Assembly (NCBI GenBank): GCA_028564675.1
Contig: JAOVVO010000017.1
Span: 1 to 64,000, forward strand
DNA: 64,000 nt
Origin: Onchocerca lupi
Taxonomy: Eukaryota; Nematoda; Chromadorea; Rhabditida; Onchocercidae
Direction of reading: 5' to 3'
The position numbers were made by a program, and so were the translations under genes. Within the stretch, counting starts at the first letter, position 1; each line of letters begins with the position of its first letter. Below are positions 50,884 to 62,787 of the stretch, in pieces. Below the pieces are notes generated by a model. The model did no database searches. It was not told where the DNA came from and was given only the letters and a program-made list of their open reading frames with translations.

Positions 50884-51114
50884 CTAACAAAATATTGGAA
50901 ACTATTAATGACTAAGACCGGGATGAATTTCGCATTAGAATTATTGCGTTATTCTACGCCAACTGATGGATCATCGCCGCTGTCACGATCCGCGGCCGCT
51001 TCCGCACTTTCGATATTAAGTAGAAGAACGAAAAACGAAGCCGAGCGTGAGATCGGAGTTGTATTTTTTGCAGATAATGAGCGAATTCGAACTATGGGAC
51101 TTATAAACCAATAA
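50884..51114 (+). CDS. Hypothetical GC-richer open frame, probably a terminal exon
   Basis: Open from an acceptor-like GAAAG to a TAA, encoding about 76 residues with ordinary soluble composition (MNFALELLRYSTPTDGSS, SILSRRTKNEAEREIGVV). The stop overlaps an AATAAA signal, and GC content is clearly above the neighbourhood (GATCCGCGGCCGCTTCCGC). No family is recognised. It may be the last exon of a gene whose other exons are nearby, possibly with the upstream signal-peptide exon, but the phases do not connect. Confidence 0.4.
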   Translation, partial: LTKYWKLLMTKTGMNFALELLRYSTPTDGSSPLSRSAAASALSILSRRTKNEAEREIGVVFFADNERIRTMGLINQ

Positions 51115-52939
51115 AATACATTATTTTGTAACAGTAAGAAATCGATACTCAAAAATTCTTTTTCAAATTCAACAACTTGATGGAATATTACTTACCTAAG
51201 TTTCAGGTCAACCCAAACATGCATTTTGAGAGTTATATATATTGTGCTATCGAAAATATTCATAATCAATCAGAATGTAATGATTACATTTTGGATTATT
51301 GAACCAAAAACTTTGAATGTAACAAAATTTTTTTTTTTTTTTGTCTGATCTAAAAGATATTGTCTATCAACAAAATGATAATGAGTTGACAGAGATTGAT
51401 TTTGCTTAGCTTTTGAAAAGGAATACAATGATATTAGTACAATTATCTTTTTATTGTTTCAGAAAAAATTTTAATTGATTTCGAATTTTGGAAAAGAAAA
51501 TTCTTTCAGAATAAAATCATTCTATGATGTGTTTTTTTTTTTTTTTTTTTGTTAAATTTCAAATCCTTTTGCTTATTAATAAATTAATTTTGCAACAAAA
51601 AAAAAAAAGAAATTATTTACAAGCATTGGAAACATGAATACTTGATTATTGTGATAATGAAATCAGCAATACTATTATGATAATTTAGGAGAATTTGTTG
51701 CACTTACTTAATGAACTATTCCTCACTGATAACTGGCAAGATGAATTTTCATCATTGAATTCTCTGTCATCCTTCTATTTGGCACCATTGTAATTAATTG
51801 ATATACTTTAATAGTAATCAAATTGTTTTATCACTTTATGTCAATTGATAGGATTCAATGATAATAGAATACCACATTTAGTACTTGTTGTTGATGTTAA
51901 TTTCACTTAAGTAATGTAAAAATAATGAAAACATTATGCCGATTTTTGAGATTTACAGTGATAATGGAAATAGTAGTTTAAAACGTAAGAAAACTTCGGA
52001 GAACGTAACGTTGCATGACTCTTTCTGCTTCAGCATGCTATCAGAAATGCACTCAAATTTTGAATAGAATTGATATTAAATAATTACTAAATTTAGATTT
52101 CATAGAAAAAACAGCAGAATTTCCAATACGTCAATCGCAAGTAGTTTCGTTGACATTGAAAAATTCAAAAACACAAATGTTGATTATTATTCTGCTCAAA
52201 CAGATATTCGGAATAGCAAAGCTTGAAAGTGAACTTATGGGAGAGAAATTGTTCCATTACTTTTAACGCAATTGACGTATTTGGAGAAGTTATAATTTCT
52301 TTTTTTATGATATTTTGAAATTGAAAATAACTTTTAGTTTTTAATCTGCTCATTTGCTGTTTTTCTTCGGATTAACGGGTTGCACAATTTTCATTGAGAA
52401 TATATGCTTTTCTAAGTTTTTGATCATTATGAATTTCATTGGAATTACATTAGAATTTCAAATTAAAATTTCATTAAAACTTTTAATTTTTGACCTTTCT
52501 TCCACTGCTGAACGTTTTAATTTATAAAATCTCCAAAAATCCCAAATCTTTTTAGATTAGCAAAAAAAAGAAAAAAAAAAACATTTTTTGTCCAATGTAT
52601 TGAAGAAGATGGGTGTAAGATCAATCTTCGATGGATCAGCTGATTTTTCTGGCATTTTCAATCAAATTATATATAATAGAAGATATCAGAAATGTTGCTC
52701 TTATCGAATTTTTCAATTTTATTCCAATTTGAAAATTTTCTAGTTAATTTCCAATTTTCAATTCTAACATAATCTTAAACTGATTTCGTGGACTAGTAAG
52801 TCCAGATTTGTCGACGAATATGACATATTTAGCTCGAAATTTTCTAACTTATCGATGAATTATTGTTGAATATATGCTTTCAATAATTCATCCAAACATT
52901 GCGATAAACAGATAAAAACAAAGAAATATTGAATTCAGA
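51115..52939. other. Intergenic, nothing recognised
   Basis: About 1.8 kb of AT-rich DNA with T and A runs near 51322 and 51531. No supported features. Confidence 0.5.
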
Positions 52940-53340
52940 TTAATGAGGAAGGAAGCAACAGAAAATCTTCAAGCATCTCAACAAGTAGTGCAATGGCAAA
53001 TGATGAATTCCTCCTGGACAAGCAAAATATTCGATGACAATCATTCCTTTCTCTTTGCTATTATTGATAATCACGGGATTATGCCACCGATTGGCTGTTA
53101 AATAAGGAAAAGAAGAAAAAATAATTTTCAGAAAAATGCAGTAGAATTTATAGAAAATGATCAAGGAAAAGTGAAGAAGAAGAAGAAAAAAAGAAAATGA
53201 AGCATTGGAAGTATTATTAGATGATAGTGTGGACATTGAGATATTGTGAAGAATGATTGAGAAGTGATGATAACATTTGATCATTTTCACACAAATTGCT
53301 TACTTTCAAATATGATGTTGAATAAAAAAAATATTTCCAT
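52940..53340 (-). CDS. Small two-exon gene, unknown function
   Basis: Exons 53304..53340 and 52940..53094 join in phase (donor GTAAGC, acceptor TTATTTAACAG) and encode about 63 residues. The first exon encodes a hydrophobic start (MEIFFLFNIIFE). The second reads RWHNPVIINNSKEKG, then IVIEYFACPGGIHHLPLHYL and a Cys-rich end. The good splice sites and the residue composition argue for a real gene. The N-terminus may act as a signal or anchor. No family is recognised; the start may be further upstream. Confidence 0.5.
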
Positions 53341-54517
53341 TAATTTAAACATAAATTAGCACCTATTATTTTTAATTGCGAGAAATGTCACAAACAAATA
53401 AAATTAATAACTTCTAATCATTGTTTTCATTGTACTAATTCATTTGAAAATTATAGACAAATTTTATCTGATCTTTTTTTGTGGTTGGAATTCTCGACAT
53501 ACCCATATCTGAGATGCATTATAAATTCTGATAACTTCTACACCTCTCTAATATCTCTTCATCCTACCTGATTCTTTTAAAAGATTATAGAAAAACAAAT
53601 TTATTGATTTTATTTTCCTCTATTTCTCCTCCGATTTCAGAAAACCATATTTTCTTTTTTTTTTTTTTTTTTTTAATCAGTAGGTCATTTAAATGCTTAC
53701 AGAATTCTTATAAAATAAAACTTTGCTGGCACTAGCAGAAATGAGTAGGAAATTATTGCGAAAAACAGGTAGATTATAAAACTTTACACTTACAGAAAAC
53801 AGGGAACTAATAAGCGTTGAACTTTACATCTTAAATTTGCAGAAAATAGGAGGTTATCTTTGAAATGAAATGCATCAAATCTTCTATCAGCAAATATTAA
53901 TTAAAGTCATCAATTCCTTTAATCCTATTCAAAATATCCAAATATTAACAAGTGGAGTTAATGTTCAAATGTAGGAAATATAAGTATTAATTTAAAAGAA
54001 ATGAATTTTTTAAAATCTTATTGAAAAATGATCCTTTCACATTTGATAAAACGATCCCTCATGCAATTAACAGTCATCTCTAATTTTTTAAATGAATTTT
54101 TTGGCTCCTCAGATGCTTTTAAACTAATATTAGTCACATTTGTAAGATTGATAGATACATAATATGATGTAAGAATATTTATAAAAGATTTATTTATAAA
54201 AATTTCTTTATTTCTAAAAATTTATTATAAAAATTTCCAATAATAACAATAATATATGTCAAGCTGAATCTTTTCAGTGTTTCTCGAAATGCAAAATACT
54301 AAAATGAACTGTACTTTCAAGTAGGACTTTAAAAAATCGCTGAATTTTATCGAAATACGCTAAATCAAAAATCCCAAAACTGAAAAACCTATTTTAATGA
54401 ATCGCAAGTCAAATTGATGAACTAAGATTTTAAAAATAAATTTTTAACTACACAAATACTTGAATTTATTATTTCTTGTTCTAAATAACAGTACAAATCA
54501 CCAACAGATAATCAAGA
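53341..54517. other. Intergenic, 3' flank of rpn-9
   Basis: AT-rich, with a 22-base T tract near 53653. The part from about 54330 to 54517 is the parent of the duplicated fragment at about 47960-48120. Confidence 0.5.
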
Positions 54518-57500
54518 TCACGTTTTTGTCAGTATTTCTCTGGCATTATTGCGTACAATTGCTTCAATTCCTTCAACTTCAGCACACCAAACGCCAATAC
54601 GATCACTCATCGCCAATATCTGATTTATGAATAAATTTAAAAAAAAAAAAGAAACATAAATTTTTCAAAAAACTTAAAGAAATTTAAACAAGTTTAAATG
54701 TTAGATTCGATTTGCTAGCAGTACCGACTTTTGCCAAAATAGAGAGTGGCCAATTATATTTCAGATTTCAATAGGCTATAGCATGTATTTCAAGCGTAAA
54801 GAATTGAGTATTTAGCAGAAAAATCATCAGTAACTGAGATTCACTATTTGAGTAAGTCAGAAGAATTTAAAAACTGAAAAATTTAAGGAAGCAAAAGGTC
54901 AAGGTCCTACTTTCTTTAAATTTCGAAGTATAGGAAAAAAGAAACTTATGAAAAAGATGAAAATACCTGTTGCGGAGAAAGTACTCTCGGTTGCACCCAA
55001 GTAATATTAACTAGTTCCTCAACTTGATCAATCGAACCCTGTATTAGTCCCTTACTTAATGCCTTCATAACCAGAGCCTCAACTTTATTAAGATCAACTT
55101 GGGCTTTGTCAGCAATTTCTTGAAATGAGATGTATCGTTCCTTTGATGGACGAGCCAAAGCAATCTACAAATTCCATAAATAAAATTTCTAAATCAAAAT
55201 TAAAAATAAGCAGGTTTATATACATTCCATGGCTGAATTCACAATTATGAACCAAAAATAACATTGAAAAACATTCAGTAATCTAATCACCTCCATCAAA
55301 CTTAATAAGCGAATTTTATCTTCCAAAAAATCCTGATGATCCTTAAGATCATCCCATTCGGCCCATTGCAAACGATATTCGTTAAATTTATTGAGATCAC
55401 CAGCATTGAAAGCGTAGAGTACATCAATAATCCATTTTTCGCGAGTTCCTTCCAATGATTTGAGAATCGGATGTGCCAGCTGTAAAAATAATTGAATAAA
55501 ATCGGAATTTAATCTAAGAAAAAGGAATATGTTGAATTCGAATAAGCACCTTACGTAAATAAACGAGAAATGTTCAAGGAGCATAAGAAAAAATATAATA
55601 CGTAAGGAAATTTTTCAATACGTAGGGAAAATTTTACCACAGTTTATTTAATTATACTAATCACGAGCTAGAAAGACGTTGGTGCAGGGAAAAAACTTGA
55701 GGATACTTATTATAATATATAATATTTCGTATAAAAGAGAAAGATAGAGAAAGATGCACTGACTCCGGGATAGTACATGAGGGAATGTATTAGAATTGTA
55801 ATCAAAGAACAAAAAACTGAAGATTCAATAAAGAAAGAAACTTTACCAGTTCACCAAAATTGTAAACATTATCGCCCAATAGGGCAGCAAATCCTAGTAA
55901 AACTGCTTGCAATTGCTTCTCGGATTGCGGTAATTTTGTCTGATCTTCACAACCCAAATAGCGTAAGGCTTCACGATAATAACCCGCGTAATTGCCAATT
56001 TCTTTCAGATAAACTGATGAAATCTGAAATTTATTCATATTTTCCAAAACAAACAAAGAAAGATTTTTTTTTTTAAATGAACTATAGCCTAATCTGTGAG
56101 TTCCAACTTTTTTTAAAAAAAGAATATTTGAATTCATTTTCCAAAAATATAGAAACCTTATAGAAGGGTCCGTGCACCGGTGTAACTCCGGGTAATTCGT
56201 CCAACAATACCTGGGTTTCTTCAATCATTTTCTGAAAAACAAAAATAGATGCTTTAGTAATATTAAGAAGCTAATCAAATGCATTCATAAATGCAGCTGA
56301 CTTGCTTTACTTATGTATTCGCAGAAATAAGTCGAATAGAAGACAGAAAAAATAGTAAATTAGTACCCTCACGATTTGAATATCGACACAACGATCTTTG
56401 GAGTCCCTGTGCATCAGGCGCAATTCGATTTGACCTGTTCGTACACGCACTACCGCTCGTTTGTCTTTTGAAACTGTCTTTTCTATCTTATTCAAGAACG
56501 CAAATGCAGCATCTCTGTCTTTAAAAATAAACTTACTAATTATATTTAATATCCCACAACAATAGATTTTATCGAAATCATTTCGAAATCGTGATAGGTT
56601 TGTAATAATATTAAGAGTTCACTAGAAGTATTGAAGATTTTTCATTTCATTTAAATTTTTTGATTTTAAATTTTTGCTAATCTTATTTTTCGCATCTCAT
56701 CATGCTCGCTGATATAAGAAAAAAAAAATTTCCCAGGTTGCAGTTACATTATATATTGCCCAATTATAATCAAGAAATTAATGACTTCTACACTTATATT
56801 ATGGATTGTCACAGTCAAGTTAAATTCGATCGTCATTTAAATTATATCCAGCAAAGTCAAATATCTGAATAGTTTATACTAATTTCAACAAATGAAATAT
56901 TGCAAATTGAATCAGTACATTCATTCCTGCCCTTTGACATTTTCCTTCTAATTCCTCAATACTGTTCCTTCCCAGCAACAGTAACAGTAGTATCAACCAC
57001 AATTTTAAAAAGAATGATATGATTTGCTATTCGTTCCGAATGCTTCTTATAAAGAAGGTAATATGTGAGGTGTTCAGCAAAGAAAGCATTCTCTTAAAAA
57101 TACGCTTACATAAGTTGGATTTTCCATCGAAGTATGATTATGTTCATGAATGACAAAATTTCTTACTTTTAACAAAAATTGATTTTGCCACAGGAATGAT
57201 AATTTCAACAAGCTGCAAAGGATTTATGCGATGTTCAAATTCACTGATGAAATTGTCATAAAAATCCTTCAAATCAATCGACTGAATGAATCCATCATCA
57301 CTTATTACTTTCCGCAATTCCACAGTTAACTGATGCCAAAGCCTGGAAAATAAAAATCAATTTCTCATAACTTGCAGAGACACCATGGAAAAACCATAAT
57401 GAAAAAAACTATCTGCCAAATAGTTTACATTTGTTCTTTAACAAAGGCAATCAGAAAAATCAGTCTGAAAAAGAAGCACATTATAGATATATCAAGATGA

Positions 57501-57984
57501 TATTCAAGGTAAGGGAGTTAGATAAAAGCAAAGATAAAGAAAAAAAACTTATTCCACTTATTGATTTCAAGAAAAAAAGTTTTACAGCGATTTCATTATT
57601 AATAGTGGTTAATTTCTTAATGTGATCTACATTGAATTAGATTTTCTTACGAGAGAAAAGTCCATTTCTGGTATCTAACGACTTTAAAATATAACATTTT
57701 CTTAATAAAAAAGGCAAAGATCATTAAATCATTTAAGCAGAAAAAATTCGATCTATTATATAATTTATGATCTTTTAGGTGGTTGATTCAAAAAATATTG
57801 TTTTAGATTCAGTGATAATATAAATATAAAACAATCATCTCAGTATTTATTTTTCAACTGTATAATGACAAAAGTTGCTTTACTTTTTGATGTACAGGTG
57901 TTCTAATTTTTGCCAAATATCAGCAATAGGATCAGGAGAAGTATTTTTGTTTTTTATCAAATATGCTTCAACTCTCTCCGACAT
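54518..57984 (-). CDS. 26S proteasome regulatory subunit RPN9/PSMD13
   Basis: Eight exons join in phase: 57884..57984, 57167..57342, 56373..56518, 56157..56231, 55847..56023, 55291..55479, 54967..55164 and 54518..54619, giving about 387 residues against about 376 in the human protein. Family signatures are present in order: LEHLYIKKLWHQLTVEL, FISEFEHRINPL, LPGVTPVHGPFYK, GYYREALRYLGC, NFGELLAHPIL, VLYAFNAGDLNKFNEYR, and in the C-terminal PCI domain LVMKALSKGLIQGSID and TWVQPRVLSPQQ. This is a scaffold subunit of the 19S lid that helps assemble and stabilise the particle; it has no catalytic activity. All introns are short and the reading frame is intact. The start MSERVEAYL is chosen as the first Met before the conserved block. 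The gene is divergent from the coiled-coil gene at 59127. Confidence 0.96.
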
Positions 57985-59126
57985 TTTTTGTTGGCTCGAT
58001 CACTGTTCACTTTTGCGATATAGAAATCTAAATATCGTAAAATCATTTTTTATTAGGGCAAATAGAAATGATAAAATGCAAATTTCTCTTGAAATACAAG
58101 ATATAACATATCGGAAGGCATTCTTAAAATTGTAAACTATTTTAACCGCAATGGTATCTAATGGTACCGTAAATTTACCACAAAATACCTAATTCCATGC
58201 AATCCAGTACATTAACATCTGTCTTAAATGTCGAGAAATTTGAAAAATGGCTCATTGATGAAGACTAAAACTATATAAATGAATACACCTTCCTAATCCT
58301 CAGGTAAAATTACTAATGTTACCTTACCCTTCCCTACATCTCAGGTAAACTAGTGACAAATCACGACACTGAATTAAAAGACCAAAAACTTATAGCAACT
58401 CGAACTCGAACCCAGGAAGGATGTTATCGCGGGAAATTTGAATATTCCTTTTATTATAAATGCGGCTGTATTCAGGATATTTGACTGTTGGAGTTTTGAA
58501 AAAATCCAATCTTGTAAATCCTCTCAATCTATTCTATCTCTTCAACACTTGTGTTGTTTCTTTATTTTCATTCTCTAACAACATTTCATCCATTGATATT
58601 TTTAATGCTTCTCACTTAATTACTAACCAAATATTATATCGAAATTATCAATTATTTCTTTCATCTTTCAAATTGACTGCTAATTTATAATTTCCCTCTT
58701 ATTATATTCTCTTTCTCATTTCTTTGATAGACAGTGTTGTCTAAAATTATGAAAGAATTCATTTCGTGATTAGATTCATCATTATCAATTTATCACAGGT
58801 CATCCTGTCGTATGTCACTGGAACTAGTGTGGTTTGAACTATACATCATCATCAGTTTATTGCAGATATCGTTCGAATTAATGTCATTGTCATTTAATTA
58901 ATAACTTTAGTCACTTTAATTGATATAATTTACAATTTTTTTGATTGATCTAACTGATGCTTCTGATATTATTATTAAAATGACCGCAAATTATGGAGCA
59001 TACCGATTGATAACAGTATTTTTGCTTCCATTAATAATATTTGTACTGTTCTATGTCTCATTTTTTACATGCACTTTTCGCATGTTGTTATTCCAAAATT
59101 TATGCAAAATTTACTTAATATTTCAG
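57985..59126. other. Divergent promoter region
   Basis: About 1.1 kb between the start of rpn-9 (minus) and the coiled-coil gene (plus), presumably holding both promoters. The open frame at 58941 runs into the first exon of the latter, but an acceptor lies exactly before its ATG, so this part is taken as outron. No motif can be named. Confidence 0.5.
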
Positions 59127-61149
59127 ATGGAAAGAAAGGATGGTTTATCAACTCTGCGATCATCGACACGGAGTGGTTCTCCCTCATTAAATACTGTTAG
59201 CAGTGAGGTAAGAATTCTTGTGTGGAGAGTAATTTTCTGAAGGGAAGAAAGGAATTTTGATGTAATTTTTAGCTTTGGAACGAATTATTCTGTCTCTTGT
59301 TATCATTATTCTCATATTATTATCATTATTCCTGTGGTTGTGCTGCTCATTGCCATCTTCATTAATAACAGTTGCTAATTTAATATTACCTATAACTGTT
59401 ACAAAATTTCATCTGATTAATCACCATGTTTTTATTTTCAGGTCAGCGACAAAAGGCGTTCCCTCCGTGGTCGACGTTCAAGCATGTCTGTGAAACAGGT
59501 TGTGGACGGCATCGAAATCACTGTAAGTTCAGTTTGAGCAAAACACAAAAATTGAGTATAAATTTGATATGATACTGATTTTTTCGCTAAACTGCTATGT
59601 TTAACTCGCAGTTTTTGTCCTATTTGATAAATTTCCTCAAATCCATAATGCTCTTTTCTAAGAGGTAAAGGCAATTTAAATCATTAAAACTATTCTGAGC
59701 AATTTTAAAGTGAAACGTGGACAGATGGAAGGGATTCTTCCCTTACAAGCATTTTCCTATTTAAATTTCATCATGCTTAGTCAATTGCATTTTTATCTGA
59801 GATTTTTTTAATTGAATGATTGATTTGATTTTTTGAACTGTCTATATTTGTTTTTTATTATTACACCCTTTTTAAGGAATCTCTTAACATTTCCTTTCGA
59901 AGACACAATAATTAATTTCTTGCTATATTTACGTTCATTATAACCAAAAGTCGAGTCCTATAATAAATTATTTTTTTTTCTTTTTTCTGATAGAGCTAGA
60001 TCGCAAAAAAAAAAAAAAAAAAAAAATTAAAAATAGCATATTAGATATGCCTTAACATCGATAAATTATGTATGTTTCAAGACTTTGAGCCGTTTAATCT
60101 TGGACTTTCCATCTTATAAAAATAACGAATATTTTCTAGAAGGATGTGATTATTGGGAACGATATGATTAAAGTGGATGAAAAAAATTCTTCCCTTATAT
60201 CCGTGAAAATGGCTGCTGTAGATGAAGAAAAGGAATATTTGATGAGTTATATGGAGAAGTTAAAAAATGAAAAAGGACAGTGGGATGAAATGCTTCAAAA
60301 CTATGAGAGGAATGTCGATATTGCAAAAAGGTTCGCAGTTTCATTTTTTAGGTCTAAACCTCTATATTCGCAGCAATATTTGCACAGCAGTCGAAAGTAT
60401 CAAAACCCCTGGGATTATCTAAACTATTTTGGTAATCTCATTACTTTTCAGAACATCATAAAAATTATAAAGTTTATTTTTTTCTGACTTTTCAAGCATC
60501 CAAGAGATCAATGCTGAGGATTATGAAATTGAGAAGGAATATAATATGGGATAATAACTGCGAATACATATCCATAATTCATGTCTTCTCTAATTTCACT
60601 GTGAGAATTGTTCTGATTTTTGGAATTCGAAGTTGTAATTTTTTCTTGGTTAAACTTTCAATTTGAATGATTTTACTTGCAGTGAGTTGAATAAGTCAAT
60701 TGTACTTAGTCCAAAGCGTGTAGAAGAAGTACGTATTGAGTATATTGGTACCAGAGATACTCCATCACCTATCGAATTTGCATTGGCAATGAGGCCTTCT
60801 TTAGAGAAAAAGATCGAATCACAGGTTTTTATTTTTTATTTCTTGCAGTGAATTATAATAGAAATTAAAAAAGCAAGTAAAAATTTTAAAATTGCAAAAA
60901 TTTATTTAATCTTTCAAAATTTTATTGTAATTTTAGATATCACAAAACCAAAAACTGGAAGATGAAATAACAGCTGTCGAAGACAGACTTCATCGACTGC
61001 AGGAATTGATCAAAATACAGGAAAAATATTTGAATTATGAAAAGAAAGATGCGCTCTTAGCACATAAAGCTGAATATGATGCTGTTATTTTGCAGATCGA
61101 AAACTGGATGGCAAAGCACGGATTCTCTGAGCGTCTTGCTGCCATTTGA
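59127..61149 (+). CDS. Coiled-coil protein, possible kinetochore subunit DSN1 (Mis12 complex)
   Basis: Exons 59127..59207, 59442..59522, 60140..60330, 60683..60824 and 60937..61149 join in phase, for about 235 residues. TATTTCAG lies exactly before the ATG, a typical SL trans-splice site. The N-terminus is basic and Ser-rich with KRRSLRGRRSS (about 31-41), a pattern that recalls the RRxS..RGRRSS segment of Mis13/DSN1, where Aurora kinase sites lie. The rest is mostly helical and charged, with probable coiled coils (EEKEYLMSYMEKLKNEKGQW; QKLEDEITAVEDRLHRLQEL) and an end NWMAKHGFSERLAAI. In that family the protein links centromeric chromatin to microtubule-binding factors. The gene is well supported; the DSN1 name is not certain. 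An extra exon between 59523 and 60139 was considered but breaks the frame. Confidence 0.8.
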
Positions 61150-62112
61150 AACTCTTCATTGATATCATATATGTTCTATAATTATTCTTTATATATTTTT
61201 CGCTTCCGTACCATTTTTGTGAAATTTCATCGTTCTCGTAATAACATGTAATACGTTGAAAATGACTATTACATATTATTAATTAAAACTTTTATAGTTA
61301 GCTTTCTTTTAAGTTTACACTTATATCTGAATTTCACATCTGAAATTTCATTGAAGACTAATCTACCAAATTACTAAACAAAAACTTCATGCATTTTTTT
61401 TTTTCATAGAATTCCTTTTTTATGTGGAACGATGTTCATCGTTGGCAGTTTGTTTATTTTTTTTTTTTTTTTTATTGTGCCTTAAATAAAATATATGAAC
61501 TTAAAGATGTAATTTGTAGAATAAGAATATTATGTATGTAGCTCTCGGAAAGGGTTTAAAGGCGTATAACAAATATGAATGATAATGAATGTGATTTGTA
61601 TTCAAACTGTTGCGGTGTTTATTATTTTTACTTTATCACCTTTTTTTTTAACATAGATATCAATGAAATCAGTTTTGTTTACAGCACTATTGTCAAAACA
61701 AAAATTGATAGAAAAAAAAAAGTAATCAAAATGCTGCAAATGAAATCTTCCATCAGTTAATCTATAAATATTTATCAATCTTAGACTTATGAGTATCTAG
61801 AAATCTTGGTTTCATAAAATTCCAATTATTTTGAATAAAATAAGGTGGTGAAGTTTCACTAAACATGTATGGCAATATTTATATGTAAGGAAATAAGTCT
61901 AAAATATCTAGAACTTATGTTTGAATCTATTCAAGGTTACAATCAAACAATCCAATCAAATTCTCTGTAATATTCAAGAAATTGATGCTATATTTGATAT
62001 TACATGAAAAAAGAATGTCATAATTCAGATTCTTAACATAGGCATCAATATATAATGCCTATTTTAGATGGCTAAGTATTTGAATAGGATTTCAATTAGT
62101 CTTAAAGCGAAA
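61150..62112. other. Intergenic between convergent genes
   Basis: Contains the 3' UTRs of the coiled-coil gene and the GILT gene. A candidate AATAAA lies at 61486. The frame 61575-61760 is not convincing. Confidence 0.5.
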
Positions 62113-62787
62113 TCATTTAATTGAATAATTATTTCGAAATATTCGCTTCCATTTCTTCAACAATAATTGCAAAGCATGTATATTCAGATTATTGGAATCT
62201 GGATTTGAACTATAACCATTAATGAGCAGATATGGTACTTCCGATATACGATTTGGTGTAGCGGATAGTGTACGATAAAATGCTTTTCGCTGCAACTGCA
62301 TGCCACGTTCCGAATCATAACATCGCCTGTAAGTTTCGTTTTTTTTTTTTTTTTCAAATGATAAATGATTAGAAATATCATAAACTTCGCTAATTCTTTC
62401 TTCTTTTTCTTTTTTTCTTCTTTTCACAACGATAACATTGAATGTTCATGTTCAATTTAATTATACACTGTAAAATGTAAAAAAAAAAATGTATCAAAAC
62501 TTTTTTCTTTGTAATTAAGTAATAGTTTTATGGTAATGTGTTGTAGATTTTCTTAATTTTGTAAATAAAAAAAAAAAAAAAAAAGTTAACCGAATTCGTG
62601 CATAATGATTACGGATAAAACCGGAACAGTGTTGAAATGCTGATTCCACATCGACATCATTGAGAGATCGTTCGAAACAAATAATAAATGCCAAAGCATG
62701 CTTCATTTTTGCATATTCCAATACACAACTTTGTATTTTATTAGCATTACATTCAATCGATCCATGATTACATCGTATGGTACCATT
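62113..62787 (-). CDS. GILT-type thiol reductase, 3' exons only
   Basis: Exons 62591..62787 and 62113..62326 join in phase and give the C-terminal about 136 residues. The family signature CQHGx2ECx2Nx4C is present as C-N-HG-SI-EC-NA-N-KIQS-C, with Asn in place of Gln. Further family traits are ICFERS, FQHCSGF, RRCYDSERGMQLQ and VPYLLINGYSS, followed by a short basic tail. GILT enzymes are secreted or lysosomal and reduce disulfides at low pH through a CxxC centre near the N-terminus. That centre and the signal peptide are not visible up to 64000, so the 5' exons lie beyond the window or after a long intron. The 3' acceptor of the last exon is good (ACTTACAG); the donor GTTAAC is weak. Confidence 0.88.

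Noticed and set aside
58385..58420. TCGAACTCGAACCC, resembling a tRNA T-arm on the minus strand
   Set aside because: No pairing T-stem, anticodon arm or acceptor stem in the flanks.
59604..59669. Possible extra exon of the DSN1-like gene between an acceptor and GTAAAG
   Set aside because: Open only in phase 0 and leaves two bases, which puts a stop in the following exon.
59438..59674. Minus-strand open frame with coding-like composition
   Set aside because: Overlaps the well-spliced plus-strand exon 59442..59522; no splice context of its own.
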